In this document: piece by piece, positions 14,201-27,200 of the stretch | How positions within the stretch are numbered: position 1 is the stretch's first letter | Layout: each line of letters begins with the position of its first letter | Assembly: GCF_019578655.1 (NCBI RefSeq) | Contig: NC_063262.1 | Span: 5,897,582-5,961,581, forward strand | Length of the DNA: 64,000 bases | Direction of reading: 5' to 3' | Source: Ricinus communis | Taxonomy: Eukaryota > Streptophyta > Magnoliopsida > Malpighiales > Euphorbiaceae | Notes under the pieces: generated by a model | Told to the model about the DNA's origin: nothing | The model's input: the letters and a program-made list of their open reading frames with translations, nothing else | The model's database searches: none | Program-made: the position numbers and the translations under genes

Positions 14201-17200
14201 TCCTGGTACTGTATACTCTTTTGTGCAGATATAGTCTGCTCTGTTGCAAATTATCTTATGATTGTATCGTGGTAGTTCGCTATAATTACTGAAAAGACAT
14301 GGAGCTTCAGAATAAACCTAGAAATTTTGGGATCCAAAGTTTCAGTTCATTTCAGCAAGCAACTGTTTGGGAAGGAAAAGCTACCAGTTGTGGTGTATGT
14401 TCAAGGTTATTTACCGGTGTTTTATCTTCATTTTGTAGAACTCTACTTCATATATTCAGGAAGTGATCGTCTGTTTGTATACTGAGAATTTCCTTTGTCA
14501 TTGGGTCTGATTGTGCTACGAATCCCTCAATTAAACAGATATATCAAGGGGCTATCTAATGGCATGTCCTCTTATGATTTCAGAATAGTTGCTCCATTGT
14601 TCTCTTTCTCTGTTGCTCAACTTCTCATCATTTCATGGTAACTTGGGATCTTTGAGCCAAATGATCACTGAAATTTTGCTCTGTTGCATCACTTTATTAA
14701 TGATGGTATAATGATATAGTCGTTTTCGATAGTACCCTATGTTGTGGTGCTTTTTCTTCAATTGGCAGCTTTTGTATATTTATGCCCAAATATTATCTGG
14801 TGTGAGCTGAAAGAATGTGTTTAAGATTCTATTTTCAAAAAGAATTGTGATATGACGATCTCTTCTTTTCTTTCCCAAGAGCATCTTAGTTGTGCTTTAA
14901 TGGGGTTGTTGGTGACTGGGGGCATTCTTGTGCACCTTCTAATGTTTCAGTGTTTTTGTCAGGATATTGCTGGCACCTTAGCAACTGAGGATGCAGAAGA
15001 TGCTACACAAGTAGGAAAACTGCGTTCAGCTCTTGAATCTGTTGATCACAAGAGAAGAAAGGTTAAAATTCACTAAAGCAGCATTTATCTAGCACATACA
15101 CATTTACTTGTCATTCTTTGGTGATTATTTCAACTGCTGCTATTCTCTTGAATGTTTAATTTGTGACTGTATGGATGAACTACAAATTCTGTATCTCAAA
15201 ACAGAAATAAAGTAAAATGTCATGAAGGAAATTTAACAGCCAAAACAATGAAAATTCAGTTAAGAAGACATTGATTTTGAAATTTTGCTCGAGCTGACTT
15301 GCTATAGGATTTTGATAATAGAACATTCATTTCTCAGAGAGGGAGGAAGGGAGGGGGTTCGGGGGGGTTGAGGAGACCCCTTCCTTTTTGAAAATTAGTT
15401 TCTCCAATTGCAAACTCTTTCCAACAGTGCAGGTAATGGCAAAATGGTTGTACTTTAGTTTCAACATCCTAACAGCTGAAACTGATTGTTATTTTGGTCA
15501 TGGAACCTGTGGGTAACAATGCTTGGATTTTATCTGTGTAAATTCTAGGAAAAAATATAAGATGAGAATTTACTGAAGACTTGGTCTATAATATTTGTAT
15601 TATAGTAACAACGATCTCCATGATTCTTAAAATTTCTGGTTTTAAAACCAACGACTAAAAGCTGATATTTATTAACAATTTTTTAGATGATTCTAACTAA
15701 GATAAAAGTTTTGGTTTGATTTAAAATGGGGAAAAGTGTTGGACATGTTGGAAAAAGATCTTCAGTCTGATTCATGAAAACCTTCAGGTCCTCAGTTGAT
15801 TTTCCCTTACTCTGCATTTATTGAATTCAGATATTTGTTTCTAATGTCTGCTTTTATATTATATGTACATTAACATTTGTACTTGAGGTGAGAACAAACT
15901 TGTGGAGGGTCAGTATGCCTTCTATAGTACATGGGTGTATGGATGATTGATCTTTTGACTTTCCATCTATTTTTAAGAATGAAAAAGACTTCTGGTTGAG
16001 TGTGCATCTTGTGCTTTGACAATTTCGTTTTCTAAAAGGTATCATCTTGGCTTAAGTTGCTGTATTTCTTTTTGTCAGACTTTGCAACAAATGAGAAACG
16101 ATGTAGCCTTATTAACATTGGATGATGGCAGTTCACCTGTTCATAATCCTTCAACTGCTGCTGAGGATGCACGATTAGCATCTCTAATTTCACTTGATGG
16201 CATATTGAAGCAAGTCAAGGTTTTCTCTCTTCTGAAACTGTTCTGTTATATGATCATTGGATTGAAGTGGAATAAATAACAAGCGAATAGTTCAATTACT
16301 ATTGGAACAGGATATATTGCGACAATCCTCTGTAAACACCTTGAGTAAAACTAAGAAGAAAGCGTTGCTTAGTTCTCTTGATGAACTCGGGGAACGGATG
16401 CCTTCCCTTCTGGAAATTGATCATCCATGTGCTCAGCGCCAAATTGCGGATGCTCGTCATGCTGTTGAGGTATTTATATATGGTTTTTCTTTCCACCGGC
16501 TAGTTTCGTTCAGAGATTTGTTTCCTGTTTGTTGGACTGGAAATTATTCGGAATGTGGGAACTAGTGGATGTGCTTTGTTGGTAGGCGCAGGCTTGACTG
16601 ACTTGTTGCATGGACTGTTTGGCCTGGCTGAGACACCTGATCAAATCATTTGAACATCTGAGCTTACTTTAAATTGCCAGATATAAATCATCTCAAATCC
16701 ACACTTTGTTTCAAATTGCAAATTTAATGTTATGAACAACTTATAGGACCATACGCTTACTTAATTGTGGTTTATCCACTTCTATATATGAGTTATGACC
16801 TCTTAGTAAATTTAATTGCTCAAAGGTGAACCCAATGCATGAGGTTTCACATTTTCAGAAAATTGGGGGAAGGTCGTCTGTTCTGTGTAGTCTTGCCTGC
16901 TGTTTTACAGAGGCTGTTTTCACAAATTGACCTGGTAACCTTTCAGTCACAAAGGAGCAGGTTTACCATTGGGCCAAGGCTCAATCTCAAACTTAATTCT
17001 TGTACAAAAAAACTTAAATAAAATAGAAAAATAAGTTTAATTATTGATACACTTGTCTTTCTAATTATTATGTTTGCAAGTCTGAAGTCATTGTAACTCT
17101 TGATAAACACGACAACAAAATGAAGAAGTCATGCTCTAACGTATTGAATTGATTTTATGCTGCATAGTAAGGCTGGGGGAACATAGTAACAATTCATTAT

Positions 17201-17889
17201 TTAAAGGAACAGAATAAACTTTTCTTGTACAGGTAAAACCTATGAATGTTGCGTCCTTTTCTTTTTTCTCCCTGTAATATTATTAATGCTTGATTTCCAT
17301 GTTCAAGAAGAAAGTTTGGATATTGAAATGTACTTCTGAATCTTCAACTGAATGTGGATTGTCTGAGTCAGCTTGATTGCCATACTATTATTTTACCTGA
17401 ACTAATTTTTCAGTCTTTCTTACATTGTTACAGTCAACTCCTGAAGAAGATGACCGACTAAATGAGTTGGCAGATGCGAGGAAATCATCTACAGATTTGG
17501 TGTCTGGTACTGAAACTGATGTGGCACAGTGGAATGTATTACAATTCAACACGGGGTCTACAACACCGTTTATCATAAAATGTGGAGCAAACTCGAACTC
17601 TGAATTGGTGATCAAAGCAGATGCCCGGGTTCAGGAACCTAAAGGAGGTGAGATCATAAGGGTGGTTCCAAGGCCATCAGTATTGGAAAATATGAGTTTG
17701 GAGGAAATGAAGCAAGTATTCTCCCAACTACCTGAGGCATTAAGCTTGCTGGCTTTGGCAAGGACTGCAGATGGCACGAGAGCTCGGTATTCTAGACTGT
17801 ACAGAACATTAGCCATGAAAGTTCCGTCATTGAGGGACCTAGTTGGTGAACTTGAGAAGGGGGGAGTGCTGAAAGATGTAAGATCATGA
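969..17889 (+). CDS. KAC1: KAC/KCA-type kinesin-14 (chloroplast-movement kinesin), 5' end missing
   Basis: Visible exons: 969-1092, 1474-1560, 1731-1901, 2094-2200, 2747-2878, 3045-3223, 4184-4345, 4609-4700, 5315-5466, 7040-7213, 7450-7596, 9445-9633, 10168-10239, 10890-10945, 11052-11268, 11835-12026, 12134-12325, 12669-13019, 14963-15061, 16079-16219, 16311-16469, 17434-17889. They join without a break into 1216 residues plus stop; roughly 60 N-terminal residues lie left of the window. The motor covers about residues 71-395 of the visible part: [11 protein letters not shown] start, P-loop [13 protein letters not shown], switch [11 protein letters not shown]. Switch I is degenerate: SKFNVSH stands where other kinesins have SSRSH. 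A Lys/Gln/Glu-rich coiled coil follows (about 402-610), then a Ser/Arg patch ([14 protein letters not shown]) and a long plant-specific C-terminus. Known of the family: KAC1/KAC2 bind actin, organise chloroplast actin filaments, and support chloroplast photorelocation and plasma-membrane anchoring. I infer the same role. The KAC1 versus KAC2 choice is not resolved. Confidence 0.95.
2202..2231. repeat. (TC)n microsatellite at a splice donor
   Basis: About 15 TC units begin one base into the intron that follows the P-loop exon. The donor itself reads ATG|GTCTCTCT, so the repeat supplies intron positions +2 onward. Confidence 0.95.
3256..3288. repeat. (CT)n microsatellite in a KAC intron
   Basis: An interrupted CT repeat with one CC step, about 30 bases after the donor at 3224. 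Confidence 0.9.
5467..7039. other. Long KAC intron with a retroposon-like motif
   Basis: A 1.57-kb intron with no coding signal. Around 6424-6475 it carries ctcaactaagccttgatccc followed by caaactacttggtgtttgct. This resembles the widespread plant motif ending in TAGTTGGGGTCGGCTA seen in dispersed plant retroposons. Attribution is from memory and weak. Confidence 0.35.
7597..9444. other. Longest KAC intron (1.85 kb), no recognised content
   Basis: AT-rich intron between two coiled-coil exons. I see no coding potential, no RNA gene and no clear transposon ends. Confidence 0.5.
13865..13992. repeat. 65-bp tandem duplication in a KAC intron
   Basis: Two adjacent copies of a unit beginning aaaagatttaatctggagtg start at 13865 and 13930 and differ at a few positions. 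They lie in the 1.9-kb intron between exons 12669-13019 and 14963-15061. A shorter echo (tggagctt..aataaacct) occurs near 14170 and 14300. Confidence 0.85.
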
Positions 17890-18414
17890 ACACATGAAAA
17901 CAAGGTATATTGATGAGAAATTAATATATGCCCCTCTTGTATTGCAATGTGGTGATAAATTATTTTTATTTTGGTGGGAAGAGGACTTGGGGCTTGGAGG
18001 AGTTAGGTGTTATGTGTTGAAAGAAATTGGTGTTGTAGTTTATTCTGGGCGAAGAAAGTCGTTGTATTTGAAACCTGTATTAGATTTACAGTGTAATGTA
18101 TCACACGTATGGTCGGATATTATTGTTTATATAGTTAACAATTTTGTGTAAAATTCATTCCTTCTTTTGTCATGCATCATTTCCGCCAAGGATGGAACAA
18201 AGAGTTGTGATATGTTAATATTTCTTTTTTGTTTATTGAACTCTGGCAATTTCCATTGTTTTCATGCAAAGACACGATATCTTAACCCTGAAACTTTTAA
18301 TGTGTGTATTCTGTACTCTGCAATTGAACATAATGGAATACCAAAATTAAAACTTCAACACTAACTACACTATCTTTTTTCAGCAGAGCTGTAAATGATA
18401 AAATTTCTCATAAA

Positions 18415-18960
18415 TTACTTGGAGTTCGGCTTCATAAAATTTTGTTGGAATTCGTTAGCACCGACAAACTAAGTTCAAGCTTGTCAATATTTGGCTCTTT
18501 GCGAGCTGGTTTATTTATAAATTCATAGCTTCATTATTAGCTAATTTATTTATGGATGTATTAATAATTATCTAAAAAATTAAATGTAATTTTTATATTG
18601 TAACTATTATATGTATATCAATTTATATGAATTAATGTGTAAAAATATTTTTATTTTTATTATATTTAGTAACTAACTTGTATTAAATATTAAATGTTTA
18701 ATATTTAATCAATTCAAAAAAAGTAATAAATTAAAATACTAAAGCAATAAAGTTTAGAAATTCAAGTTAAATTTAGAATTTTAATAAGCCAAGTTTAAAG
18801 AATTTTAATTTTGACTCGAGCTTATTGTTGTTCAACTCAGTCATTTCAAATTTATGTAAAATAATAGTGAACTAAATTCAAAACTGGACCAAATTGAACT
18901 CAATTCAATTTATTAAAACTTGAATTGGCTCGATTTGTTTCCGGTCATAGGCTTCAGCCT
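18415..18960. repeat. Diverged dispersed-repeat remnant (gagctcg type)
   Basis: Contains phrases such as agttcaagcttgtcaatatt, ttgcgagctggtttattta and gactcgagcttattg. Similar wording (agttcgagcttggctcattt) recurs at 56300-56830. This suggests two old copies of one dispersed family. No terminal repeats or target duplications were found. Confidence 0.4.
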
Positions 18961-19065
18961 ATTAATCGTGAAGATATGATTTTGTTAATAATATTGTATC
19001 GATAAAAAATGCGACAGTAAGATGTTGCTTCAGAATCTATGAAAATCTTTAATCATTTTATAAAC

Positions 19066-19397
19066 GTCAAATACATATTTATATCTGTGAACTTTGATAA
19101 TTTAATCAGTTTATCATTTTAACTTTCAATTTTAGTGAATAAATACCTAACTTTGCTATTTTGTGATATTTGAGCACTCTTTAACACGTGTATTCATTCA
19201 ATATATTCACATGTATTGCATAGAAATATTTAAATATCACCAAACAATAAAGTTCAAATATATGTTAGGTTAAATTGAAGTGACATGTGTCTAGATGTTA
19301 AAAAAAATAAAATTCTGATGTCTATTAGATTAATTCAAAAGTTAAAATGTTAAAGTGACTAATTGATATAAATTTATACACATAAATATGTATTTTG
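19066..19397. mobile_element. MITE-like element with long imperfect terminal inverted repeats
   Basis: The left end (caaatacatatttat..., running to ttttaacttt) is matched by the reverse complement of the right end (caaaatacatatttat...). The inverted repeat extends imperfectly for about 60 bp. The same 12-mer, cattttataaac, lies directly outside both ends (19054-19065 and 19398-19409) and looks like a target-site duplication. There is no coding capacity. A 9-12 bp duplication would fit a Mutator-like origin; that is inference. A related copy is at 44138-44444. Confidence 0.65.
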
Positions 19398-21295
19398 CAT
19401 TTTATAAACTTTTTTTATCTTTCACAACATTCTAGTGAGGTCGTAAAACATACTTTGAGAGCCATAAAATCCTGGACATTACTCCCTATATAGTGAACGT
19501 AGCCTCCTTAATGTCCCCTCTAAAAAAATGGGTGTCTTAAGTTGCAAATTGATACATCCCCCAGCTAATGCTTATTTGTGACGACCATGCATGTTGTTTG
19601 GGCTTATGCCTTAATTAATAGAACCTTTTCTAAAATTTTATTTTTACGATTTATTTTTAAATTTTTTTTATTTTTTTATTTATACAGTCTTTTATCTTTT
19701 TTAAATCTTATATGAGAACAAAAAATAAAAATGTATATAAAAAATACTGAAAAAATATTATATATCTTTGTATTATTAGATTTATCATTTATATTTTATA
19801 TTCTTATGTTTGGTATTCATAAATTAAACGATATTACATGTTTAATTTATAACAACTAGTGTGTTCGATGACATGTAAATATATATTTTAAAAAATATTA
19901 TAATATATAAAAAAATATAATAAAAATATATAAATATAGAAATAAAGAATAAAGATGATGTACCATAATTTTATTAAAAAAATGATAAAAAAATATTAAA
20001 AGAATATCAATAAATATAAAAAAATTACCATAATGCAGTTTAAAAAATTATATAAATCTTTTTTTTAAATTTAAATTGTAAAAGAATATTAGATCTTACA
20101 AATAATATCTTACAACCCATTTTTTGTAGGTATATAAAAAAATCCTAATAATAACACTATGTGATTATAATTGTTAAAAAGAAAAAAAAATGAAAGGTAG
20201 ATAATCAGCCGAAAAGAAGCACGTTGGAGTCCTTCTCCAAGCATCTTAAATTCAACATTGATTCTTCATTTGGCATAAAGCCCAAATAAAAAGTTATTAC
20301 AAAATGTCAAAATATCTTTATTTTATTAAAAAATATAATAAAGTATATATTGTTATGTATCGGCCAAAATCTCGTTTATCCGGATCGAGAGTCCAAAATT
20401 AGATCGCATAGGCATTTCAATCGAAATTAATAAAATAGATTAAAACGAGACAATTTTATAAAAAAATTATATTATTTAATTAAGTTAAATAGTTTAATAA
20501 TATTTAATCCTAAGTCAATAATTTTTTTCTTTTTATCAATTAAAATAAATTGAAATCTAAAATTTTAAAACTGAAAGTCTAAAAATCCTGTATAATCATC
20601 TTATTATTTTTATTTATTACTTTATTTTATACTCTGCAATTTAATTTTGTATTCTTTTTACTAATTCATTAAAAATATTATTAATTTAATTTATTATTTA
20701 ATAATAGTAATTTAAAATATATACAATTTAATTTTTATAATTTATCTTATAAAATATTATTTTGTCTCTTAATCTTATAGAAAGAGATTTTATTATTATA
20801 ATTTTATAATAAAAAATTAGATATAAATTCATTTGTTTCTTTTTAATATTCTATTTAATGAGATTATAGTAATAATTTTGTAAAGTTTATTTTAATAATT
20901 ATAATTAAATTATATATGTAATTCTGAATAAATTTGAAAATGAAACGTATCGAAATATTTCAATACTAAAATATTTTGTTGCAATAATAAACAAAAAAAA
21001 TAACATCGGAAATGGAACTCATAACGTTGCAAATAACACGGCATAATGATGGTGTTGTAGCTCAATGAAAGATCCTTTGTTTGGAAAACTTTGATATTAA
21101 TCCTATATTTAGTTAAGATTCATAAAAACAATTGTTTTATTTAACAAAAAAGAAAAACACATCATTTCTCCGAAACAAAGTCCAGGGAATTTCGCAGGGT
21201 ACAGTGACATGACATCCACTGGAAGAAACACAACCTTGAAAAACTACCACCACTCTCTTTCAGAGGAAGAATAAGAAGGAAGAAGAAAGAAGAAT

Positions 21296-24200
21296 ATGGC
21301 CGAAACGATGTCGTGTTTTAAATTAACAGTGTTGACACTATCCGCTGTTTTCATTCAAATGATCGGTCTCTCTCTCTTCGTCTTCGGCTTCTTCCCCGTT
21401 AAACCCGCTCTTTCAGGCATCAGGTAGGTTCCTATTTTTTCCCTTTCTCATTTTCTCCTCTAATACAATCGCCGCTAATACTTGTTACCTTTTGATTTAA
21501 TTAATGGCAGCAGTCGAGAGAGCTTTTACGCACCGCATTGCGATTCTGTCGTCGATAATCAAACTGAGACAGACCTCAAATCATTATACAAGGTTTCTTT
21601 TCCTTTTTTTTTTTCTTTAAAGAAAAATGCTTAATCACTACTGTCTTCTTTTTAATATAGTTAACGTGATATATATATCCAGGAGCTCTCTCAAATCCCC
21701 CCTTCATTTGACAGGCTAATTTTTATGGTACGCATGACAATCATGTTCCTATTTTATTTTTAGTCCGTGTAGAATACAACGCATTACTTTGTTTTTTAGT
21801 GTTATTTTTTTCTTTTTTTGTTTTTTCTTAGGTTATTGATGGTCTTCCAGCTGAATTTGTGCTTGGGAAGGATGGCAAGCCTCCGCAGAAGGATTTGATT
21901 GAAGCAATGCCTTATACTCAGTCATTGCTAAATAGTGGAATGGCTATTGGTTACCATGCCGAGGCTGCTCCTCCTACTGTTACTATGCCTCGCTTGAAGG
22001 TTGTCTTTTAATTCACAATTTAACTCAAGTAGGTAATGCTTTTCTGTATGCGTTTTTTTACTGTCTTTATTTGCAGGCTATGGTTTCTGGTGCAATTGGA
22101 GGTTTCTTGGATGTGGCTTTCAATTTTAATACACAGGCTTTATTGGATGATAATCTTCTTGGTTAGTCGAAAAAAGTGAATCCTTTTTTTATTTATATTG
22201 TCGAATTTGAGCTTGTCGATCACTGAATATTTTTCTTTTCCCTATAACTTCTGCATCGCAGGGCAGTTTTTTAGAATTGGTTGGAAAATGATCATGTTTG
22301 GTGACGAGACATGGCTTAAGTTGTTTCCTGGATTATTTGTTAGATATGATGGAGTTAGCAGTTTTTTTGTAAGTCTGTTTTCATCATTTTATACATTGCT
22401 TTCTGCTAGTCAGTATATACCGTGTTTCTATATATCCCTATCTCTTTTATGCACTTGTAAGTCATCATGACTGCTTCTTGTTAAGGTTATCATGTGCTAG
22501 CTATTGAGTCTTTACATATTCCATCACTACTATAACTTGTAAAAGGCTAAGAGCATTACACTAAATGAAATATGGAGGATGGTCTTTATTTTTAATTTTT
22601 TAATTTTTTAAATTAATATTAAGACCTCTATTTATGTCCTAGCTGATCATTTTTAGCTTGGGGCAGTGGAAATCTCGAGATAATAAACAAAATATTGTTT
22701 GCTGTTTATTTTGGTGTAGCTGTAGGCCTTTTATTGTTATTCTTGTTTCTACTTAAGTTTCTTTTGGCTACAGGTTAAAGACACAGTACAAGTAGATCAG
22801 AATGTATCCCGCCATTTAGAGGATGAACTTAGCAGAGATGACTGGGATCTTCTGGTTGGTGAATTTTTTGGTTGCCAATAATTTAGTTTGAATCTAACAA
22901 TTTGATTTTTGGCACTTATATGAATTGTAATAGTGCAGTGTTGTACTGCTTTGACTTTCAAGTGAAAGAGCAACTTGCCTGTAAGAAAAAAGAAAAAGTG
23001 AAGAGGCAACTGGCCATTGCTTGAGCACTATTTATTTTTGTATATGCTTTCAAGCTTTTGCTTTATCACTTGTTGTTCCACCTCATTGGAAAAAAAATTT
23101 AGTGTATCTCGAGGCTTAGAATCATCCCAATTCATCTTATGCTTAAAGTTATGGCTAAGACTGCCAGATGACAGTTCTTAAGAGTAAGTATCAGAAAGCT
23201 GAGGATGATTAACTTTAAACATCCCGACAAAAGAATTTAATGGCAAAGCGCCATTCATCTGTTGAGGATATAGGTTAACTGGAATCCTTTGCCATCATTT
23301 TACTCAATTATGGGTTATTTTAATATACTTCTCATGTCTTTCTATGCTCTTGTTTGTCCTCCTTTTCATATTCTGTTCTCCTCTCGTTTGAAAATTAATA
23401 ACTTAATCTTCTGACATTGCTTCTCTTTGAAATAAATGGGAAGTTATGTCAACAATGCTACAAGAGAAAGACCATGGTGTTATAAAAGATATAGTGGAAT
23501 CCATTTGTTTGAATATAGAGAAAAAGAAAATTTGTGTAACTAACCTTGAGTTGGTTAGTCTTTGTTGAGTAGGCTCATGTCTGCTTCATGGTTTTATTCT
23601 ATTGCAATCTTCTCCACTGTGTTACTTGCTGACCTCACTAGTTACAACTCTTCCTCATATGGTCCTCCAGGTCTGAACATGGAACCTGGCAATATCTAGC
23701 TTTTGTTTGCTTCTTCTATTTCCGCTCCTGTTTTCAAAGTCTTTTGCGCAAGTTGATGTTCAGTTTGAGAGGATTCTGTTTATATTAACTAATTTCTTGT
23801 GACATTTAGGAAGTGTGGAGCTCTTTTTTTTCTTTTGGATTGATATCTTCGTTTTTGCATTAATATAGCTGAAGACTTGATCATATCCATTTCTTTTAGT
23901 CATGCTGCATTTTCTTCTGTCATATGATTCTCATTCTAACTTTATTTGTAGATTCTTCATTATCTAGGCTTAGATCATGTTGGACATATTGGTGGGCGCA
24001 GCAGGTATTGCCTTGTTTATTTGCACCCTGATTATACATTTCTATCAAGCGTCATTTTTTTTCCCTTTTATTTCCTGTGCTTCACTTGGATGTTTGTTCA
24101 ACTACTTCAGTTTCTTGATGGGCCCAAAACTTATGGAGATGGATGGAGTGGTGAAGATGATTCATTCAAGTACTATTCAGACGAATAATGATAATCAAGG

Positions 24201-27200
24201 ACGGACACTTTTGGTTGGTTCACCTCATTTCTGTACTCTTCAGCTAACTCTAAGTACTTAGACTAGCATTAAAAATTCTGGATCCGTGTTATTTTGGGCA
24301 TAATCTAATTCAGCAACTCTGGGAGATGGATGTTCATAGATATTCATGGGCCCTCATTATTTCAACAGGATTAGGACATTAGCTTCAAAAGTTACATTAT
24401 TAAGTCATAAATTAACACCAAGATGAACTTTGAACTCATTGAGTGGGAGTAGCATTGCCTATATTACAATTCCTGGATTATGCAGAGTCTATGATGGATT
24501 ATTCTGCTACACCCATTGCTGGCTCAGGGACTGTGCTATCACTGCCATGATACATGATATGAATTATGCATTTTTTGAGATTTTTGATGGCTAGTATTTG
24601 CATCTTAAGCTTCACTTGCTTTATCTCTAATGTTGATGGTTTCATTGCTGTAGATATACATTGCATGTCCCTGTGTCATATTTATTTGCTGTACATCTTA
24701 TGTAGGTAGTAGTAAGCGATCATGGCATGACTGAGAGTGGTAATCATGGGGGCTCTTCATACGAAGAAACTGATTCTTTAGCTCTTTTTGTTGGCCTGCA
24801 AAACAGTGTCTCTGATTATGCATCGGCTACACATAATTCTGTTCACCAGGTATGTGAATTATACAACCCTTTTTACTCACTCACTCTGTACTGGAAGCTT
24901 CCTAATTTTTGGCCTATTGCATCTGCTTCTGGCACAAAATTTAAGTAATACACGCCTAGAATCTTAATTGGATATATTTCATTGTAAGAGACAACCCTGT
25001 CTTTCTTAGATTTCTGTATTCCACCATCCTGCATAAAATGCCTTGATGTTAACCTTTTAAATTTTATATATATATATATATATATAATGCCTTATGTGTT
25101 TTTTCTGTTTCTTTCTCTCCTTACTTCAAAACCTTGCGTTGGCTATTTTGAATAGTGTTTTGGATGTATATGTTGCATTCTTTATAGAGCTTTTGGTTCA
25201 AAGAATAAAAAGAATTGTACTTTTTCCAAATTGTTTATCCAGATTTCCATTTTGGGACATGTCATATGTCCTTTTTGATTCATCTTTGAGATTCTTTAAT
25301 TATAGTTGTCAAGTTAATAGAAAGGAAAAGAAAGCAGATGGTATCTAGATGTTTACTTCAGTTCATGATTTGAAAGAACAAAATTTTCTCTCCTTTTGAT
25401 ATAGCACTTCTTCCTCTTGAGTTTTCCTGATTACAGAAGCAAAAGCATGATCTGTTTATCTAACTAGAATTCCAAAATTTTGTTTTGCTTTGGAACTTGG
25501 GAAGGTCCCAATCATAGACCTAGTACATCATCACCAATGTGAAGCACTATCAAATAATGAATTGAGCCCAAAATTCTTTTAGCTGCTCTCTAAAGTTGAG
25601 GGAACAGTTGGTTATTTTCTCTTGTAATAAACTCATATTCAATCTCTTCAGATGACTAATATTTGGTCCTTAGTCAAATGATGCTTAAAAATTATGTAGT
25701 CTTTGATATGACCCCAAAAATAAGAATGAAGAAGAAATGCTCAGTTTTCAAATTGCTTCCACTGTGCTTTTGTTCTATTGCTGTGCAATTAACAGTTTCA
25801 TTGTTAGCAAATTAATACAAATGGGCCAGGTGGACATTGCTCCAACATTAGCTCTTCTATTTGGTGTTCCAATTCCTAAGAACAATGTCGGTGTCTTAAT
25901 TTCTGGAACTTTTGATGCTTTGACAGGTCAGCTTTCTCTGTTTTTCGTTTGTCAGTCTGTTGGTTTACTGTAGAAACATTTTAGAAATGATAAAAAAATA
26001 AAAATGAGAAATTATTCAGTAGGAAATGGCACTGGATTCTATGGAAATAAATAGCAAGTTGCAGTTCTTTGTGAAGTTAGTTTAAACTGTAAAAGTTGCA
26101 GTGCCTTCTATAGAAAGATTATAACCATATAGGGCAAAAGCATTGCGAATTGTTATAATATGTTAAACTGGGGGGTCTTCTAAAATTAAGAGGTGCCATC
26201 TGGATCTAGTTTTAAGCCTTAATAATATTTGAAATTTTACATTTTACATCCTTTCGTTTGTTCTCGGTGAATTCAGATGATCAAAAGCTGAGGGCACTGG
26301 AATTGAATTCCTGGCAGTTACTCAGATTATTGGAAGCACAATTACCTGGTTTATCATGTGAAAAATTTCCGTGCAATTGCTTTAGTGATGGTCTGGGGTT
26401 TGGAACTGGGGAATGCAGCGTCAGCATGGAGAGGATACTTTGTTGTTTATATACGAAAGCTGCAAATTTGCACAACTCCTGGAAGTTCAAGAAAGAATAT
26501 GGGTAGGTTTCTTATATTTGATATTTATCATGAAACAAAGTTCTGTTTGTTATATTTGTATTACCTGCACGGCTTTCTGTGTATTTCATGTAAGTAGTGA
26601 CACTGGTTTTACTTTGTTTATAATTGATCTTATAGGTCCAAAAGCAGGGATGATTTTAGGAGCACTTATGCAGCATATCATGAGTTTCTGAAAACTGCAA
26701 GTGAGTGGTTATCACGCAGTGTCACTGATGTATGTATATTCAGTTGTCGATTTTGAAAAAGTGGACAACAAATGTTGGCCATGTCATTTTCTTTTTCTTC
26801 TTGAAGGTTGTGAACAATATGAATTAGTCTGACCAGTTTCTTGTTGATTGGCAGAAACCAGTTTCCTCACTTGCTGTTGGGGTTGTGGCAATGACCCTAT
26901 CATCTCTATTATTATTAGGCATCATAATTTGCATGAGCAGGGAAGTTTACCCTGGGGAGAAGCAACAGCTTTCTAAATCGAGCAACAGCAAGTATAGATG
27001 GTGCTTAGATGAGGCCTTTATATTGGGTGCTGTTTTGATCCTTGTTATGAGTATGGGTTCGAGTTCTCTGGTAGAGGAAGAGCAATATATTTGGAGTTTT
27101 CTGATATCCACATCATATCTGTTATTACTCCGAAAGACAGTACAGTTTCTTCCTGGGAGCAGTGAAGGTGTTTTATATTTTAAGGGATGCTATGAAAGAA

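Larger units (their letters stand above)
17890..21295. other. KAC 3' UTR and AT-rich spacer
   Basis: The first 250-300 bases are probably KAC 3' UTR, although no canonical AATAAA stands at a clear position. The rest is strongly AT-rich with no gene. It holds a diverged dispersed repeat (about 18415-18960) and a MITE-like element (19066-19397). The last 40 bases before the next start codon are a GAA-rich purine tract typical of a plant 5' UTR. Confidence 0.6.
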
